In this document: one piece after another, positions 36,810 to 49,105 of the stretch | Numbering within the stretch: position 1 is the stretch's first letter | How the letters are laid out: every line of letters starts with the position of its first letter | DNA from: Clostridium beijerinckii | GTDB lineage: Bacteria; Bacillota; Clostridia; Clostridiales; Clostridiaceae | Direction: 5' to 3' | Assembly: GCF_036699995.1 (NCBI RefSeq) | Contig: NZ_CP144906.1 | Span: 142,501 to 206,500 of the forward strand | DNA length: 64,000 bases | Notes under the pieces: model-generated | Seen by the model: only the letters and a program-made list of their open reading frames with translations | Databases searched by the model: none | Told to the model about the DNA's origin: nothing | Made by a program: the position numbers and the translations under genes

Positions 36810-36838
36810 TTGACTTAAGTGAAATTATGTAGTATAAT
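36810..36838 (+). promoter_or_regulatory. Promoter of rplJ-rplL
   Basis: TTGACT (36810-36815), 17 nt, TATAAT (36833-36838), directly after rplA. The expected start is near 36845, just upstream of the L10 leader. Confidence 0.85.
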
Positions 36839-36868
36839 TTCAAATGTTGTAAAAAGAAAATATTTTTT

Positions 36869-36967
36869 CCGTAGACAGTGGGTGCGAAAGCGTAAAGATA
36901 ACTGCCCGCCTAGGTGTATATAATAGATTATATTATAGACCTTCCATGTCTGCGGAAGGTCTTTTTT
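36869..36967 (+). promoter_or_regulatory. L10 leader with attenuator, before rplJ
   Basis: A structured leader of the L10 type: GTGGGTGCGAAAGCG and ACTGCCCGCCTAGG blocks inside a long-range helix. CCGTAGACA (36869-36877) can pair with TGTCTGCGG (36947-36955). A terminator stem GACCTTCC (36938-36945)/GGAAGGTC (36954-36961) with a T-run follows. The two helices share 36954-36955 and the loop region, so they exclude each other. L10(L12) binding would be expected to shift the balance. Confidence 0.88.
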
Positions 36968-37011
36968 AATAAAAGAAGCAGTTTATAACTGTGAGGAGGT
37001 GGACTACAGTA

Positions 37012-37515
37012 ATGAATAAAAACAGACAACTTAAAGAAGCAAAAGTTGCTGAAATTAAGGAAAAATTAGAAAAATCAAAAGCTGTTGTTCTTAGTAAGTA
37101 TCAAGGTCTAAATGTTGAAGAAGATACAGCTCTTAGAAAAAGTTTAAGAGAAGCTGGAGTTGAATACAAAGTATATAAAAATACTTTAGTAGCTTTAGCA
37201 GCTAAAGAATTAGGCTTAGATGGTATAGCAGAATATTTAGAAGGACCAGTATCTGTTGCATTTAGTTATGAAGATGTAACATTAGCTGCAAGACTTTTAA
37301 ATGACTTTGCTAAAGATCATAAGAAGTTGGAATTAAAAGCTGGTATTATAGAAGGAGAAATCTATGATGAAGCTAAAATTAAACAGCTTGCAACAATACC
37401 ATCAAAAGAAGTTCTTATTGCAAAACTTCTTGGAAGTATCAAGTCTCCAATATCAAGCTTTGCACGTGTATTAAGTGCTATTGCTGATAGCAAGGGAACT
37501 GAATCTGCAGAATAA
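37012..37515 (+). CDS. rplJ: 50S ribosomal protein L10
   Basis: A 167-residue protein that anchors L7/L12 dimers in the ribosomal stalk. Its N-terminus reads [19 protein letters not shown], with YRGLNVEE-like [11 protein letters not shown] and the YKVYKNTLV block. The ATG at 37012 follows GAGGAGGTGG; the frame opens at a GTG within the ribosome site. It is preceded by the L10 leader, so autogenous control is likely. Confidence 0.97.
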   Translation: MNKNRQLKEAKVAEIKEKLEKSKAVVLSKYQGLNVEEDTALRKSLREAGVEYKVYKNTLVALAAKELGLDGIAEYLEGPVSVAFSYEDVTLAARLLNDFAKDHKKLELKAGIIEGEIYDEAKIKQLATIPSKEVLIAKLLGSIKSPISSFARVLSAIADSKGTESAE

Positions 37516-37566
37516 TTTAAAGATTAATTAAAATTTTAAGAAAAAAATTCGGAGGTGCTATTAAAA

Positions 37567-37932
37567 ATGACAAGAGAAGAAATAATTCAAGCAATAAAAG
37601 AAATGAGCGTTTTAGATTTAAATGAATTAGTAAAGGCTTGTGAAGAAGAATTTGGAGTAAGTGCTGCTGCTGCTGTTGTAGCTGGTGGAGCTGTAGCTGG
37701 TGGAGCTGCTGCTGAAGAAAAAACTGAATTCGACGTAGTATTAGCAAGCGCAGGAGATAACAAGATTAAAGTTATCAAAGTAGTTAGAGAAATAACAGGA
37801 TTAGGATTAAAAGAAGCTAAGGAAATAGTTGATGGAGCTCCTAAGACATTAAAAGAAGGCGTTTCTAAAGACGAAGCTGAAGATATGAAAGCTAAATTAG
37901 CTGAAGTAGGAGCTACTGCAGAAGTTAAGTAG
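37567..37932 (+). CDS. rplL: 50S ribosomal protein L7/L12
   Basis: A 121-residue stalk protein that recruits translation GTPases. N-terminal dimerisation helices are followed by an Ala/Gly-rich hinge ([18 protein letters not shown]) and the C-terminal domain with [16 protein letters not shown] 37567 follows CGGAGGTG. A strong terminator follows. Confidence 0.98.
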   Translation: MTREEIIQAIKEMSVLDLNELVKACEEEFGVSAAAAVVAGGAVAGGAAAEEKTEFDVVLASAGDNKIKVIKVVREITGLGLKEAKEIVDGAPKTLKEGVSKDEAEDMKAKLAEVGATAEVK

Positions 37933-37944
37933 TTTGTTTTAAAG

Positions 37945-37971
37945 AAAAAGGTGCTTTATAGCACCTTTTTT
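37945..37971 (+). terminator. Terminator after rplL
   Basis: AAAAAGGTGCT paired with AGCACCTTTTTT, loop TTAT, T-run to 37971; 13 nt after the rplL stop. It should cut the abundant rplJL transcript from rpoBC. Confidence 0.92.
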
Positions 37972-37981
37972 AAACTAAATT

Positions 37982-38036
37982 TATAAAGCTATATAAAATG
38001 CTTGTTAGGTAAATAGGTATTTTATATAGCTTTATA
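37982..38036. repeat. Perfect 18-bp AT-rich inverted repeat between rplL and rpoB
   Basis: TATAAAGCTATATAAAAT (37982-37999) is the exact complement of 38019-38036, with a 19-nt loop. It follows the rplL terminator and precedes the rpoB promoter by about 30 bp. No T-run. Its role is unknown. Confidence 0.85.
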
Positions 38037-38064
38037 ACTGAAAAGGATTCTTTAATAATATTTA

Positions 38065-38093
38065 TTGACAAGAAAAATATCCTATGATATTAT
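38065..38093 (+). promoter_or_regulatory. Promoter of rpoBC
   Basis: TTGACA (38065-38070), 17 nt, TATTAT (38088-38093). An overlapping TATAAT at 38091 would give a 20-nt spacer. The transcript would begin near 38100, leaving a leader of about 160 nt before rpoB. Confidence 0.75.
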
Positions 38094-38099
38094 AATGTA

Positions 38100-38262
38100 A
38101 TGTATTATTCTCTATGGAATACTATATATTTATAGTGGAAATAAGGAGTATAATCTGGTGAATAATGGTTATACTATAGAAAGACGCTGTCCGAAAGCAA
38201 AGTCCTTAGGGAAAGTATGCTTTTGGCTATTTTAGTTTATTTTATACAAGGGGTGAAAATTC
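38100..38262 (+). promoter_or_regulatory. Structured rpoB leader
   Basis: About 160 nt without a gene. CCGAAAGCA (38191-38199) pairs with TGCTTTTGG (38218-38226), enclosing TCC-TTA-GGGA. The distal segment ends with AAGGGGTG, the rpoB ribosome site. I recognise no known RNA family for it; a regulatory role is inference. Confidence 0.45.
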
Positions 38263-41200
38263 ATGGTACATCCTGTCCAAGTTGGAAAAAGAACAAGAAT
38301 GAGTTTCGGTAAGGTTAATGATGTTACTGAAATGCCGAATTTAATTGAAGTTCAATTAGATTCATATGAATGGTTTTTAAGAGAAGGGCTGCATGAAGTT
38401 TTTGATGATATTAATCCTATCACAAACTTCACGGGGAATTTAGTACTTGAGTTCGTAGACTATAAACTTGATATGGAAAATATCAAGTATTCTGTCGAAG
38501 AATGTAAGGAAAGAGACGCGACTTATGCTGCACCATTAAAAGTTTCAATCAGATTGCAAAATAATGAAACTGGTGAAATTAAAGAACAAGAAGTATTTAT
38601 GGGTGACTTCCCATTAATGACAGAGCAAGGTACCTTTGTAATTAATGGTGCTGAAAGAGTTATAGTTAGTCAATTAGTAAGATCACCGGGTGTATATTAT
38701 AACTACTCTATAGATAAGAGTGGTAAAAAGTTATATTCATCAACTGTTATCCCTAATAGAGGAGCATGGTTGGAATACGAAACAGATTCTAATGATGTAA
38801 TTTATGTAAGAATTGATAAAACTAGAAAATTATCAATTAGTATATTAGCAAGAGCTATGGGATTAGGCAGTGATCAGGAGTTGTTAGATTTCTTCGGCGA
38901 AGAAGAAAGATTTAGAGCTTCAATAGAAAAAGACAATACTAAAACTAAAGAGGAAGCACTACTTGAAATATATAAAAGATTGAGACCTGGTGAACCACCA
39001 ACAGTAGATAGTGCTATATCTTTAATAGATACATTATTCTTTGACGCAAAAAGATATGATTTATCTAGAGTAGGAAGATACAAATTTAATAAAAAACTTG
39101 CATTAAATCTAAGAATAGCTAACCAAGTAGCAGCCGCTGATATTGTTAATCCACAAACTGGAGAAATAATGGTGGAGAAGGGTCAAAAAATAAGTAGATT
39201 AGTAGCTGAAGAAATTCAGAATGCAGGTGTTAAATCTGTTGATGTATTAATAGAAGATAAAGTTATTAGAGTAATTAGTAATAACTTTGTAGATTTGAAG
39301 AAACAAGTTTCTTTTGATATTTCAGACCTAGGGATAAAAGAATTAGTTCATTATCCTACTTTGAAAGAAATATTAGATAATTTTTCTGATGAAGCAAGTA
39401 TTAAAGAGGAAATCAAGAAGAATATTAGTAAACTTATTCCTAAACATATTATAAGAGATGATATATTTGCAACTATAAGCTATGAGCTAGGATTAACTTA
39501 TGGAATAGGTTATGTTGATGATATAGATCATTTAGGTAATAGAAGATTGAGATCTGTAGGGGAATTATTGCAGAACCAATTTAGAATTGGTCTATCTAGA
39601 ATGGAAAGAGTAGTAAAGGAAAGAATGACTATTCAAGATCAAGAAGCTATAACTCCTCAAATGTTAATTAATATAAGACCAGTAGCAGCAGCTATTAAAG
39701 AATTCTTTGGTAGTTCGCAATTATCGCAATTCATGGATCAAACAAATCCATTATCAGAACTTACACATAAAAGAAGATTGTCAGCATTGGGACCAGGTGG
39801 TCTTTCGAGAGAAAGAGCCGGTTTCGAAGTAAGAGATGTTCACCATTCACATTATGGTAGGATGTGTCCTATTGAAACACCAGAAGGTCCAAATATAGGG
39901 CTTATAAATTCTTTGGCAACTTTCGCAAAAGTTAATGAGTATGGCTTTATTGAAACTCCGTATAGAATTGTAGACAAAGAGAACGCAAGAGCTACAGATG
40001 AAATAAGATACTTTACGGCTGATGAAGAAGATCAATGTTTAATTGCGGAAGCAAAAGAGCCTATGGATGAAGATGGAAACTTTACAAATAAAAAAGTTAG
40101 AGTAAGGCATTTAGAAGATATATTAGTTGTTCCAGCAACTGAAGTTGATTTGATAGATGTATCTGCAAGACAAATTGTTTCTGTAGCTACAGCAATGATA
40201 CCGTTCCTTGAAAATGATGATGCTTCGAGAGCACTTATGGGATCTAACATGCAACGTCAAGCAGTTCCGTTATTAAGTCCACAAGCACCAATAGTTGGAA
40301 CAGGAATAGAATATAAAGCTGCTGTTGATTCGGGAGTATTGCCTAAAGCAAAAAATGCTGGAGTAGTTTCATATGTATCAGGTAGTGAAATTAGAATTAA
40401 GAGAGATTCAGATGGCGGTACAGATATATATAAATTATTGAAGTTTAAGAGAAGTAACTCTGGAACTTGTATAAATCAAAGGCCTATAGTAGATACGGGA
40501 GAAATAGTATACAAGAATCAAGTTATTGCAGATGGTCCATCTACAGATTTAGGAGAAATAGCGTTAGGTAAGAACATCAGAATGGGATTTATAACTTGGG
40601 AAGGTTATAATTACGAAGATGCTATGCTAATTTCAGAAGAATTAGTAAGAGAAGATATATTTACATCTATGCATATAGAAGAATATGAATGTGAAGCTAG
40701 GGACACTAAGTTAGGGCCAGAAGAAATTACAAGAGACATACCAAATGTAAGTGATGATGCACTTAAAGATGTAGATGATAGAGGAATTATAAGAATTGGT
40801 GCAGAAGTAAGATCAGGAGACATATTGGTTGGAAAAGTAACTCCTAAAGGTGAAACTGAGCTTACAGCAGAAGAAAGATTGCTAAGAGCAATATTTGGTG
40901 AAAAGGCAAGAGAAGTAAGAGATACTTCATTAAGAGTGCCTCACGGAGAAGCTGGAATAATAGTTGATATAAAAGTATTTACAAGAGAAAATGGAGATGA
41001 ATTGAATCCTGGAGTAAATGAACTTGTAAGATGCTATATTGCACAAAAAAGAAAAATTTCAGTTGGAGATAAAATGGCAGGACGTCATGGTAATAAGGGG
41101 GTTATCTCTAGAATATTACCAGAAGAAGATATGCCATTCTTGCCAGACGGTAGACCTCTTCAAATATGCTTAAACCCATTAGGAGTACCTTCGCGTATGA

Positions 41201-41973
41201 ACATAGGGCAAGTACTTGAAGTTCACTTAGGATGGGCAGCTAGTCATTTAGGATGGCATATAGCTACACCTGTATTTGATGGCGCAACTCAGCCTGAAAT
41301 CACAGAGTGCATGGTAAAGGCAGGATTTAGAGAAGATGCTAAAACCATATTATATGATGGTAGAACTGGAGAGCCATTTGATAATCCGGTTACTGTTGGA
41401 ATAATGTATATTTTGAAACTTCACCATTTAGTAGATGATAAGATTCATGCTAGATCTACAGGACCATATTCATTGGTTACTCAACAACCATTGGGAGGTA
41501 AAGCTCAATTTGGTGGTCAAAGATTTGGTGAAATGGAAGTTTGGGCATTAGAAGCATATGGAGCAGCACATACACTTCAGGAAATATTAACTGTTAAGTC
41601 AGATGATGTTGTAGGTAGAGTTAAAACATATGAAGCTATAGTAAAAGGCGAAAATATACCTGAACCAGGGGTTCCAGAATCATTCAAAGTTCTTATTAAG
41701 GAACTACAAGCATTATGCTTAGATATTAAGGTATTAAATGATGCACATGAAGAAGTAACTTTAAAGGAATTTGTTGATGAAGATATGGCAAATCTAGAAG
41801 TTAATATAGAAGGCACTGAAGAGATTATGGTGCCAGAACCAGATGTATTAGATGATGACAGTTATGATCAAAATAATGATGAAGACATGGATGAAATTGA
41901 TTATGATGAAAGTGTCGATATAGCTGATCTTGAGACTGAATTAGAACTAGATGATTTTAATGATGAACACTAA
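38263..41973 (+). CDS. rpoB: RNA polymerase beta subunit
   Basis: A 1236-residue core polymerase subunit. The rifampicin-binding region is wild-type-like: [17 protein letters not shown] followed by [14 protein letters not shown], keeping the Asp, His and Ser usually changed in resistant mutants. The catalytic-site blocks [13 protein letters not shown] and [15 protein letters not shown] are present. The C-terminal 60 residues are a very acidic tail (many Asp and Glu) seen in some clostridial RpoB. GGGGTG precedes the ATG. It is followed by rpoC after 21 nt. Confidence 0.98.
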   Translation: MVHPVQVGKRTRMSFGKVNDVTEMPNLIEVQLDSYEWFLREGLHEVFDDINPITNFTGNLVLEFVDYKLDMENIKYSVEECKERDATYAAPLKVSIRLQNNETGEIKEQEVFMGDFPLMTEQGTFVINGAERVIVSQLVRSPGVYYNYSIDKSGKKLYSSTVIPNRGAWLEYETDSNDVIYVRIDKTRKLSISILARAMGLGSDQELLDFFGEEERFRASIEKDNTKTKEEALLEIYKRLRPGEPPTVDSAISLIDTLFFDAKRYDLSRVGRYKFNKKLALNLRIANQVAAADIVNPQTGEIMVEKGQKISRLVAEEIQNAGVKSVDVLIEDKVIRVISNNFVDLKKQVSFDISDLGIKELVHYPTLKEILDNFSDEASIKEEIKKNISKLIPKHIIRDDIFATISYELGLTYGIGYVDDIDHLGNRRLRSVGELLQNQFRIGLSRMERVVKERMTIQDQEAITPQMLINIRPVAAAIKEFFGSSQLSQFMDQTNPLSELTHKRRLSALGPGGLSRERAGFEVRDVHHSHYGRMCPIETPEGPNIGLINSLATFAKVNEYGFIETPYRIVDKENARATDEIRYFTADEEDQCLIAEAKEPMDEDGNFTNKKVRVRHLEDILVVPATEVDLIDVSARQIVSVATAMIPFLENDDASRALMGSNMQRQAVPLLSPQAPIVGTGIEYKAAVDSGVLPKAKNAGVVSYVSGSEIRIKRDSDGGTDIYKLLKFKRSNSGTCINQRPIVDTGEIVYKNQVIADGPSTDLGEIALGKNIRMGFITWEGYNYEDAMLISEELVREDIFTSMHIEEYECEARDTKLGPEEITRDIPNVSDDALKDVDDRGIIRIGAEVRSGDILVGKVTPKGETELTAEERLLRAIFGEKAREVRDTSLRVPHGEAGIIVDIKVFTRENGDELNPGVNELVRCYIAQKRKISVGDKMAGRHGNKGVISRILPEEDMPFLPDGRPLQICLNPLGVPSRMNIGQVLEVHLGWAASHLGWHIATPVFDGATQPEITECMVKAGFREDAKTILYDGRTGEPFDNPVTVGIMYILKLHHLVDDKIHARSTGPYSLVTQQPLGGKAQFGGQRFGEMEVWALEAYGAAHTLQEILTVKSDDVVGRVKTYEAIVKGENIPEPGVPESFKVLIKELQALCLDIKVLNDAHEEVTLKEFVDEDMANLEVNIEGTEEIMVPEPDVLDDDSYDQNNDEDMDEIDYDESVDIADLETELELDDFNDEH

Positions 41974-41994
41974 TTTTGAAGGGAGGATTTACCC

Positions 41995-44900
41995 TTGTTT
42001 GAATTAAATAATTTTGATGCAATACAAATTGGTTTAGCATCTCCAGAGCAAATAAGACAGTGGTCAAGAGGAGAAGTTAAAAAACCAGAAACTATTAACT
42101 ATAGGACTTTAAAACCAGAGAGAGATGGTTTATTCTGTGAAAGAATTTTTGGACCAATGAAAGATTGGGAATGTCACTGTGGAAAGTATAAGAGAGTTAG
42201 ATATAAAGGGATAGTTTGTGATAGATGTGGAGTTGAAGTCACAAAAGCTAAAGTAAGAAGAGAAAGAATGGGGCATATAGAATTAGCTGCCCCAGTATCT
42301 CATATTTGGTATTTTAAGGGGATTCCATCAAGAATGGGATTGATTTTAGATATGTCGCCAAGAGCTTTGGAAAAAGTTCTGTATTTTGCATCTTATATAG
42401 TGATAGATCCTAAGGAAACACCATTATTAAAGAAACAACTTCTTAATGAAAAGGAATATAGAGAAGCTGTAGATAAATATGGTGATGAAAGCTTTGTAGC
42501 AGGTATGGGAGCAGAGGCAATTCAAGATTTGCTAAATGAAATTGACTTAGAAACTTCTTCAAAAGAACTTAAAGAAGAATTAAAACAAAGTTCAGGACAA
42601 AAGAAAGTTAGAATAATTAGAAGACTAGAAGTTGTAGAGTCATTTAGAAAATCAGGTAATGATCCACAGTGGATGGTTATAAATGTTATACCAGTAATTC
42701 CACCGGATTTAAGACCTATGGTTCAATTAGATGGAGGAAGATTTGCAACATCTGATTTAAATGATTTATATAGAAGAGTAATAAACAGAAATAACAGATT
42801 AAAGAAGTTATTAGATTTAGGTGCTCCAGATATAATTGTAAGAAATGAAAAAAGAATGCTTCAAGAAGCAGTAGATGCTCTTATTGACAATGGTAGAAGA
42901 GGCAGACCGGTAACTGGACCAGGAAATAGACCTTTAAAATCTCTTTCGGATATGTTAAAAGGTAAACAAGGTAGATTTAGACAAAACTTACTTGGTAAGA
43001 GAGTTGACTACTCAGGTAGATCAGTTATTGTTGTTGGTCCAGAACTTAAAATGTATCAATGCGGACTTCCTAAGGAAATGGCAATAGAATTATTTAAACC
43101 ATTTGTTATGAAAAAGCTTGTACAAGATGGAATAGCTCATAATATAAAGAGTGCCAAGAGAATGGTTGAGAGAGTATTACCACAAGTATGGGATGTATTG
43201 GAAGAAGTCATTGCGGATCATCCAGTATTACTTAACCGTGCACCTACTCTACATAGACTTGGTATTCAAGCGTTCCAACCTGTATTAGTAGAAGGTAGAG
43301 CAATAAAACTTCATCCATTAGCATGTACAGCTTATAATGCTGACTTCGATGGAGACCAAATGGCTGTCCATCTTCCATTATCAGTAGAGGCTCAAGCTGA
43401 AGCTAGATTTTTAATGTTAGCTGCAACAAATATTTTAAAACCATCAGATGGTAAGCCGGTTTGTGTACCTACACAAGATATGATTCTTGGATCATACTAT
43501 TTAACAATGGATAAAAATGGAGCTAAAGGCGATGGAATGACATTCTCAAGCAAAGATGAAGCTATAATGGCATATGAAGTTAAAGAAATTGACATACATG
43601 CTCAAATAAATGTTAGAATGTTTAGAGAAGTCGATGGGGAAATAAAATCTAGGATTATTAAAACTACTGTTGGAAAGATTATATTTAATGAATCAATTCC
43701 ACAAAATCTTGGATTAGTAAATAGAGAAAATGAAGAAGAATCATTTAATCTTGAAGTTGATTTCTTAATTACTAAGAAATCGCTAGGAAAGATTATCGAT
43801 CAATGTTATATGAAACATGGTCCAGTAAAGACATCAATAATGCTTGATAATATTAAGGCATTAGGATACCATTATTCATCAATTGGAGCTGTAACAGTTG
43901 CTTCTTCAGATATAATAGTTCCTAAAGTAAAATATGATTTACTTAAGGAAGCAGATGAAACAGTAGAAAAAATTGAAAAGATGTATAAGAGAGGCTTCAT
44001 ATCCGATGAGGAAAGATATGAAAGAGTTATAGAAAAATGGACTCAGACGACTGAAGATGTAGCTAATGCATTAATGGATAGTCTTGATAAATTTAATCCG
44101 ATATACATGATGGCTGATTCAGGAGCCAGAGGATCGAAATCTCAGATCAAGCAGCTAGCTGGTATGAGAGGTCTTATGGCTAGTCCATCAGGTAAGATTA
44201 TAGAGTTACCTATAAGGGCATCATTTAAAGAAGGATTAGATGTAATAGAATATTTCTTGTCAACACATGGAGCTAGAAAGGGTAATGCGGATACAGCCTT
44301 AAAGACTGCGGATTCTGGATATTTAACTAGAAGACTTGTTGATGTTTCACAAGATGTTATCGTAAGAGAAGAAGATTGTGGTACAGATGAAGGAATATTT
44401 GTAAGTGAAATTAAAGAAGGTAACGAAGTTATCGAGGAATTAAGAGAAAGATTAATTGGTAGATATACAGCAGAAGATATTGTTGATCCAGAAACTGGGG
44501 ATGTATTACATCCAAAGAATGAATATATGGATCCATATGCCGCTGACAAGATAGTTTCTGCAGGAATTAAGAAAGTGAAGATTAGATCCGTATTCACTTG
44601 TAAGTGTAAAGTTGGTGTATGTGCTAGGTGTTATGGTATGAATATGGCGACAGCTAAAAAGATTGATATTGGAGAAGCTGTTGGAATAATAGCGGCTCAG
44701 TCAATTGGAGAACCAGGAACACAGCTTACAATGAGAACATTCCATACTGGTGGAGTTGCAGGAGCAGATATTACTCAAGGTTTACCTAGAGTTGAGGAGC
44801 TATTTGAGGCTAGAAAACCGAAGGGGCTTGCAATAGTAAGTGAAATTGCTGGTACTGCGAGAATAGAAGAAACTAAAAAGAAAAGAACAGTAATAGTTAT

Positions 44901-45531
44901 GGGTGCCGATGGAGAAGAACGTAGCTACGATATACCTTTTGGATCAAGATTGAGAGTTAATGAAAGTGATTATGTTGAAGCTGGAGATGAAATCACAGAA
45001 GGTTCAGTAAATCCTCATGATATAATGAGCATAAAAGGAATAGATGGAGCGAGAAGATACTTACTTTCAGAGGTTCAAAAAGTTTATAGACTACAAGGTG
45101 TTGATATTAATGATAAACACTTAGAAGTTGTTGTTAGACAAATGACTAGAAAGATAAAAATTGTTGATTCAGGTGACACGGATCTATTACCAGGAACTAT
45201 GATTGATATGTTTGATTTCTATGAAGAAAATGCTAGAGTAAGAGAATTTGGTGGAGAAGAAGCAAAAGGAGAACAAACTCTACTAGGTATAACTAAAGCA
45301 GCATTAGCAACTGATAGTTTCCTATCAGCAGCTTCGTTCCAAGAAACGACAAGAGTTCTAACAGAAGCAGCAATTAAAGGAAAAGTTGATCCTTTAGTTG
45401 GATTAAAAGAAAATGTAATAATTGGTAAGCTTATTCCAGCTGGTACTGGAATGATGAGATATAGATCTTTAAAGGTGGAAACAGATAGTGAATTAGTTGA
45501 AGAAACTATTGGAGAAACTGTTGAAGAATAA
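41995..45531 (+). CDS. rpoC: RNA polymerase beta' subunit
   Basis: A 1178-residue catalytic subunit. The Mg-binding motif NADFDGDQM is present. Zinc finger 1 reads [20 protein letters not shown] near residues 60-79 and zinc site 2 has [17 protein letters not shown] cysteines ([13 protein letters not shown]). The trigger-loop/bridge-helix region includes [19 protein letters not shown]. The start is TTG 41995 behind GGGAGG. It forms an operon with rpoB. Confidence 0.98.
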   Translation: MFELNNFDAIQIGLASPEQIRQWSRGEVKKPETINYRTLKPERDGLFCERIFGPMKDWECHCGKYKRVRYKGIVCDRCGVEVTKAKVRRERMGHIELAAPVSHIWYFKGIPSRMGLILDMSPRALEKVLYFASYIVIDPKETPLLKKQLLNEKEYREAVDKYGDESFVAGMGAEAIQDLLNEIDLETSSKELKEELKQSSGQKKVRIIRRLEVVESFRKSGNDPQWMVINVIPVIPPDLRPMVQLDGGRFATSDLNDLYRRVINRNNRLKKLLDLGAPDIIVRNEKRMLQEAVDALIDNGRRGRPVTGPGNRPLKSLSDMLKGKQGRFRQNLLGKRVDYSGRSVIVVGPELKMYQCGLPKEMAIELFKPFVMKKLVQDGIAHNIKSAKRMVERVLPQVWDVLEEVIADHPVLLNRAPTLHRLGIQAFQPVLVEGRAIKLHPLACTAYNADFDGDQMAVHLPLSVEAQAEARFLMLAATNILKPSDGKPVCVPTQDMILGSYYLTMDKNGAKGDGMTFSSKDEAIMAYEVKEIDIHAQINVRMFREVDGEIKSRIIKTTVGKIIFNESIPQNLGLVNRENEEESFNLEVDFLITKKSLGKIIDQCYMKHGPVKTSIMLDNIKALGYHYSSIGAVTVASSDIIVPKVKYDLLKEADETVEKIEKMYKRGFISDEERYERVIEKWTQTTEDVANALMDSLDKFNPIYMMADSGARGSKSQIKQLAGMRGLMASPSGKIIELPIRASFKEGLDVIEYFLSTHGARKGNADTALKTADSGYLTRRLVDVSQDVIVREEDCGTDEGIFVSEIKEGNEVIEELRERLIGRYTAEDIVDPETGDVLHPKNEYMDPYAADKIVSAGIKKVKIRSVFTCKCKVGVCARCYGMNMATAKKIDIGEAVGIIAAQSIGEPGTQLTMRTFHTGGVAGADITQGLPRVEELFEARKPKGLAIVSEIAGTARIEETKKKRTVIVMGADGEERSYDIPFGSRLRVNESDYVEAGDEITEGSVNPHDIMSIKGIDGARRYLLSEVQKVYRLQGVDINDKHLEVVVRQMTRKIKIVDSGDTDLLPGTMIDMFDFYEENARVREFGGEEAKGEQTLLGITKAALATDSFLSAASFQETTRVLTEAAIKGKVDPLVGLKENVIIGKLIPAGTGMMRYRSLKVETDSELVEETIGETVEE

Positions 45532-45541
45532 GCATGTATTA

Positions 45542-45620
45542 TATTGACATGTGCAAAATTAAATGATAAAATACAATTTGTGTGATTTTAAATGTGAAAT
45601 CACACAAATTAATGTCAATA
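45542..45620. terminator. Nested inverted repeat after rpoC
   Basis: An inner perfect 14-bp stem AATTTGTGTGATTT/AAATCACACAAATT (45575-45588 and 45597-45610) lies within an outer pair TATTGACAT/ATGTCAATA (45542-45550 and 45612-45620). It starts 10 nt after the rpoC stop and probably ends or stabilises the transcript, though no clear T-run follows. Confidence 0.6.
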
Positions 45621-45787
45621 TATCATTTTATAAAAGTAAATTTATAGCTTAATACATAGGATATTGATTTATTGTGTAAAATTTAGGTATATTTGATAAG
45701 TTGTATGATATACTAACTCATATAACTTGATAAATTAGTGTTTATCTTAATTTTAAAATAGATAAATAAATTTCAGGAGGTGAAAAA

Positions 45788-46165
45788 ATGCCAACTATTA
45801 GCCAATTAGTAAGAAAAGGCAGAAAAACAGCAGTAGTTAAATCAACTGCACCAGCACTTAAAGAGTGTCCTCAAAAAAGAGGTGTATGTACAGTAGTTAA
45901 AACAACAACTCCTAAAAAACCTAACTCAGCGTTAAGAAAAATTGCCAGAGTTAGATTAACAAATGGATTTGAAGTAACTGCATATATTGGTGGAGTAGGT
46001 CACAACTTACAAGAACATAGTGTTGTTCTTATAAGAGGTGGAAGAGTTAAAGACCTTCCTGGTGTTAGATACCATATCGTAAGAGGTGCACTAGACTGCG
46101 CTGGAGTAGCTAACAGATTACAAGGAAGATCAAAGTACGGTGCTAAGAGACCTAAGAAAAAATAG
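45788..46165 (+). CDS. rpsL: 30S ribosomal protein S12
   Basis: A 125-residue decoding-centre protein. The streptomycin-relevant blocks [17 protein letters not shown] and [14 protein letters not shown] keep the wild-type lysines. CAGGAGGTG precedes the ATG. It heads the str-type cluster rpsL-rpsG-fusA-tuf, about 256 bp after rpoC with a nested inverted repeat between. Confidence 0.98.
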
Positions 46166-46785
<620 letters not shown>

Positions 46786-46792
46786 TATCTAT

Positions 46793-46829
46793 AAAACTGT
46801 TTTGGCTTATGCTAAGGCAGTTTTGTCAA
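46793..46829 (+). terminator. Weak hairpin between rpsG and fusA
   Basis: AAAACTG near 46795 pairs with CAGTTTT near 46820 with GC/GC pairing inside, followed by GTC rather than a T-run. It may be a partial terminator or processing site, since fusA seems part of the same operon. Confidence 0.4.
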
Positions 46830-46868
46830 ATTAAATTATATTTTACTCATTGAGAGGAGGACAAATAA

Positions 46869-48935
46869 ATGGCTAGAAAATATCCTTTAGATAAATTCCG
46901 TAACTTCGGTATAATGGCTCATATAGATGCTGGTAAGACAACAACTACTGAACGTATATTGTTCTATACAGGCGTGAGTCACAAAATAGGGGAAGTTCAT
47001 GATGGTGAAGCTACAATGGACTGGATGGTTCAAGAACAAGAAAGAGGTATAACAATTACTTCTGCAGCAACTTCATGTTTCTGGAAAGAACATGAACTTA
47101 ATATTATAGATACTCCTGGTCACGTAGACTTCACAGTTGAAGTTGAAAGATCATTAAGAGTACTTGATGGAGCTGTTACAGTTCTTGATGCAAAGAGCGG
47201 TGTTGAACCACAAACTGAAACTGTTTGGAGACAGGCAGATAAGTATGGCGTGCCAAGAATGATTTATGTAAATAAAATGGATGCAACAGGTGCTGATTTC
47301 TTTAGATGTATTCAAACAGTTAAAGATAGATTAAAAGCAAATGCAGTTCCGATTCAAATTCCAATAGGTAGCGAACAAGACTTTAAAGGAATGGTTGATC
47401 TTATAAAGAATGTTGCTTTTATATTCTATGATGATCTTGGAAAAGATATGAGAGAAGAAGCTATACCAGCTGAATATGCTGATCAAGCTGAAGAATACAG
47501 AGCAGCAATGATAGAAGCTATTGCTGAAACAGATGAAGAATTAATGGAAAAATATTTAGAAGGCGAAGAGCTTACAGTTGAAGAATTAAAGACTGCCTTA
47601 AGAAAAGCTACAATTGCTAATGAAATATATCCTTGTATTTGTGGTTCTTCATACAAAAACAAAGGTGTTCAAGAAATGATTGATGGAGTTGTAGATTATT
47701 TACCATCACCATTAGATGTTCCAGCAATAAAAGGAACAACATTAGATGGAGAAGATGATCATAGAAATTCTTCAGACTCTGAACCATTATCAGCTTTAGC
47801 ATTTAAAATAGCAACTGATCCATTTGTTGGTAAGTTAGCATTTACAAGAATATATTCTGGTGTAATGCAAAGTGGTTCTTATGTTCTTAACTCAACAAAA
47901 GGTAAGAAGGAAAGAATTGGTAGACTTGTTAAGATGCATTCAAATTCAAGATCAGAAGTTGAATCGTTAGAAGCAGGAGAAATTGGTGCTGTAATTGGTT
48001 TAAAGAACACTACAACAGGTGATACTTTATGTGCAGAAAATAGTCCAATAATTCTTGAAGCAATGGAATTCCCAGAACCAGTTATAAGAGTAGCTATTGA
48101 GCCAAAGACAAAAGATGCTCAAGAAAAGATGGGATTGGCATTAGCTAAACTAGCAGAAGAAGATCCTACTTTCAAGACTTGGACTGATACAGAAACAGGT
48201 CAAACAATTATTGCAGGTATGGGAGAACTTCACTTAGAAATAATTGTTGATAGACTTCAAAGAGAATTTAAAGTTGAATGTAATGTTGGAGCACCTCAGG
48301 TTGCTTATAAGGAAACAATTAGATCAGCTGTTAAAGCAGAAGCTAAATATGCTAAACAATCAGGTGGTAAAGGACAATACGGTCATGCTGTAATTGAAAT
48401 GGAACCAACTGAAGGTGAATATGTATTTGAAAATGCTATCGTGGGAGGAGCTATTCCTAAGGAATATATTCCAGCAATCGATGCAGGTATTCAAGAGGCA
48501 TCTAAAAATGGTATAATTGCAGGTTATAATGTTATTAACTTTAAAGTTAAGTTAGTACACGGTTCATACCATGAAGTTGACTCATCTGAAATGGCATTTA
48601 AAATAGCAGGTTCTATGGCATTCAAGAATGCAATGTCTAAAGCAAGCCCTGTACTTCTTGAACCAATGATGAAAGTTGAAGTAACAGTTCCAGAAGAATA
48701 CATGGGAGATGTTATCGGAGATATCAATTCAAGAAGAGGTATAATGGAAGGTATGGAAGCTCTTAATGGAGCGCAAGTTATCAGAGCGTTTGTTCCATTA
48801 TCAGAAATGTTTGGATATGCTACTACTTTAAGATCTAGAACTCAAGGTAGAGGAGTTTACTCAATGGTATTTGATCACTATGATGAAGTTCCAAAGAATA
48901 TTCAAGAACAAATTGCAGGTAGCAGAGCTAAATAA
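46869..48935 (+). CDS. fusA: Elongation factor G
   Basis: A 688-residue translocation GTPase. G1 is AHIDAGKTT (residues 17-25), with the G2 threonine in [11 protein letters not shown]3 DTPGHVDF, and G4 NKMDA. Domains II to V follow, ending [16 protein letters not shown] precedes the ATG. It follows rpsG and precedes tuf copy 2. Confidence 0.98.
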   Translation: MARKYPLDKFRNFGIMAHIDAGKTTTTERILFYTGVSHKIGEVHDGEATMDWMVQEQERGITITSAATSCFWKEHELNIIDTPGHVDFTVEVERSLRVLDGAVTVLDAKSGVEPQTETVWRQADKYGVPRMIYVNKMDATGADFFRCIQTVKDRLKANAVPIQIPIGSEQDFKGMVDLIKNVAFIFYDDLGKDMREEAIPAEYADQAEEYRAAMIEAIAETDEELMEKYLEGEELTVEELKTALRKATIANEIYPCICGSSYKNKGVQEMIDGVVDYLPSPLDVPAIKGTTLDGEDDHRNSSDSEPLSALAFKIATDPFVGKLAFTRIYSGVMQSGSYVLNSTKGKKERIGRLVKMHSNSRSEVESLEAGEIGAVIGLKNTTTGDTLCAENSPIILEAMEFPEPVIRVAIEPKTKDAQEKMGLALAKLAEEDPTFKTWTDTETGQTIIAGMGELHLEIIVDRLQREFKVECNVGAPQVAYKETIRSAVKAEAKYAKQSGGKGQYGHAVIEMEPTEGEYVFENAIVGGAIPKEYIPAIDAGIQEASKNGIIAGYNVINFKVKLVHGSYHEVDSSEMAFKIAGSMAFKNAMSKASPVLLEPMMKVEVTVPEEYMGDVIGDINSRRGIMEGMEALNGAQVIRAFVPLSEMFGYATTLRSRTQGRGVYSMVFDHYDEVPKNIQEQIAGSRAK

Positions 48936-49105
48936 AGAGTAATATAAAGTTTTTATCATATTGTATATTAAATTATTTTATGGAACATATAATGTGTTTT
49001 AATAATTTTTATATAATATGGTAAAAAACTTGAATAATAAATATAGATATTAAAATATCTATAAGTTATAATATTTACGAAAAGATTCTTTAAATTATGT
49101 CTATC

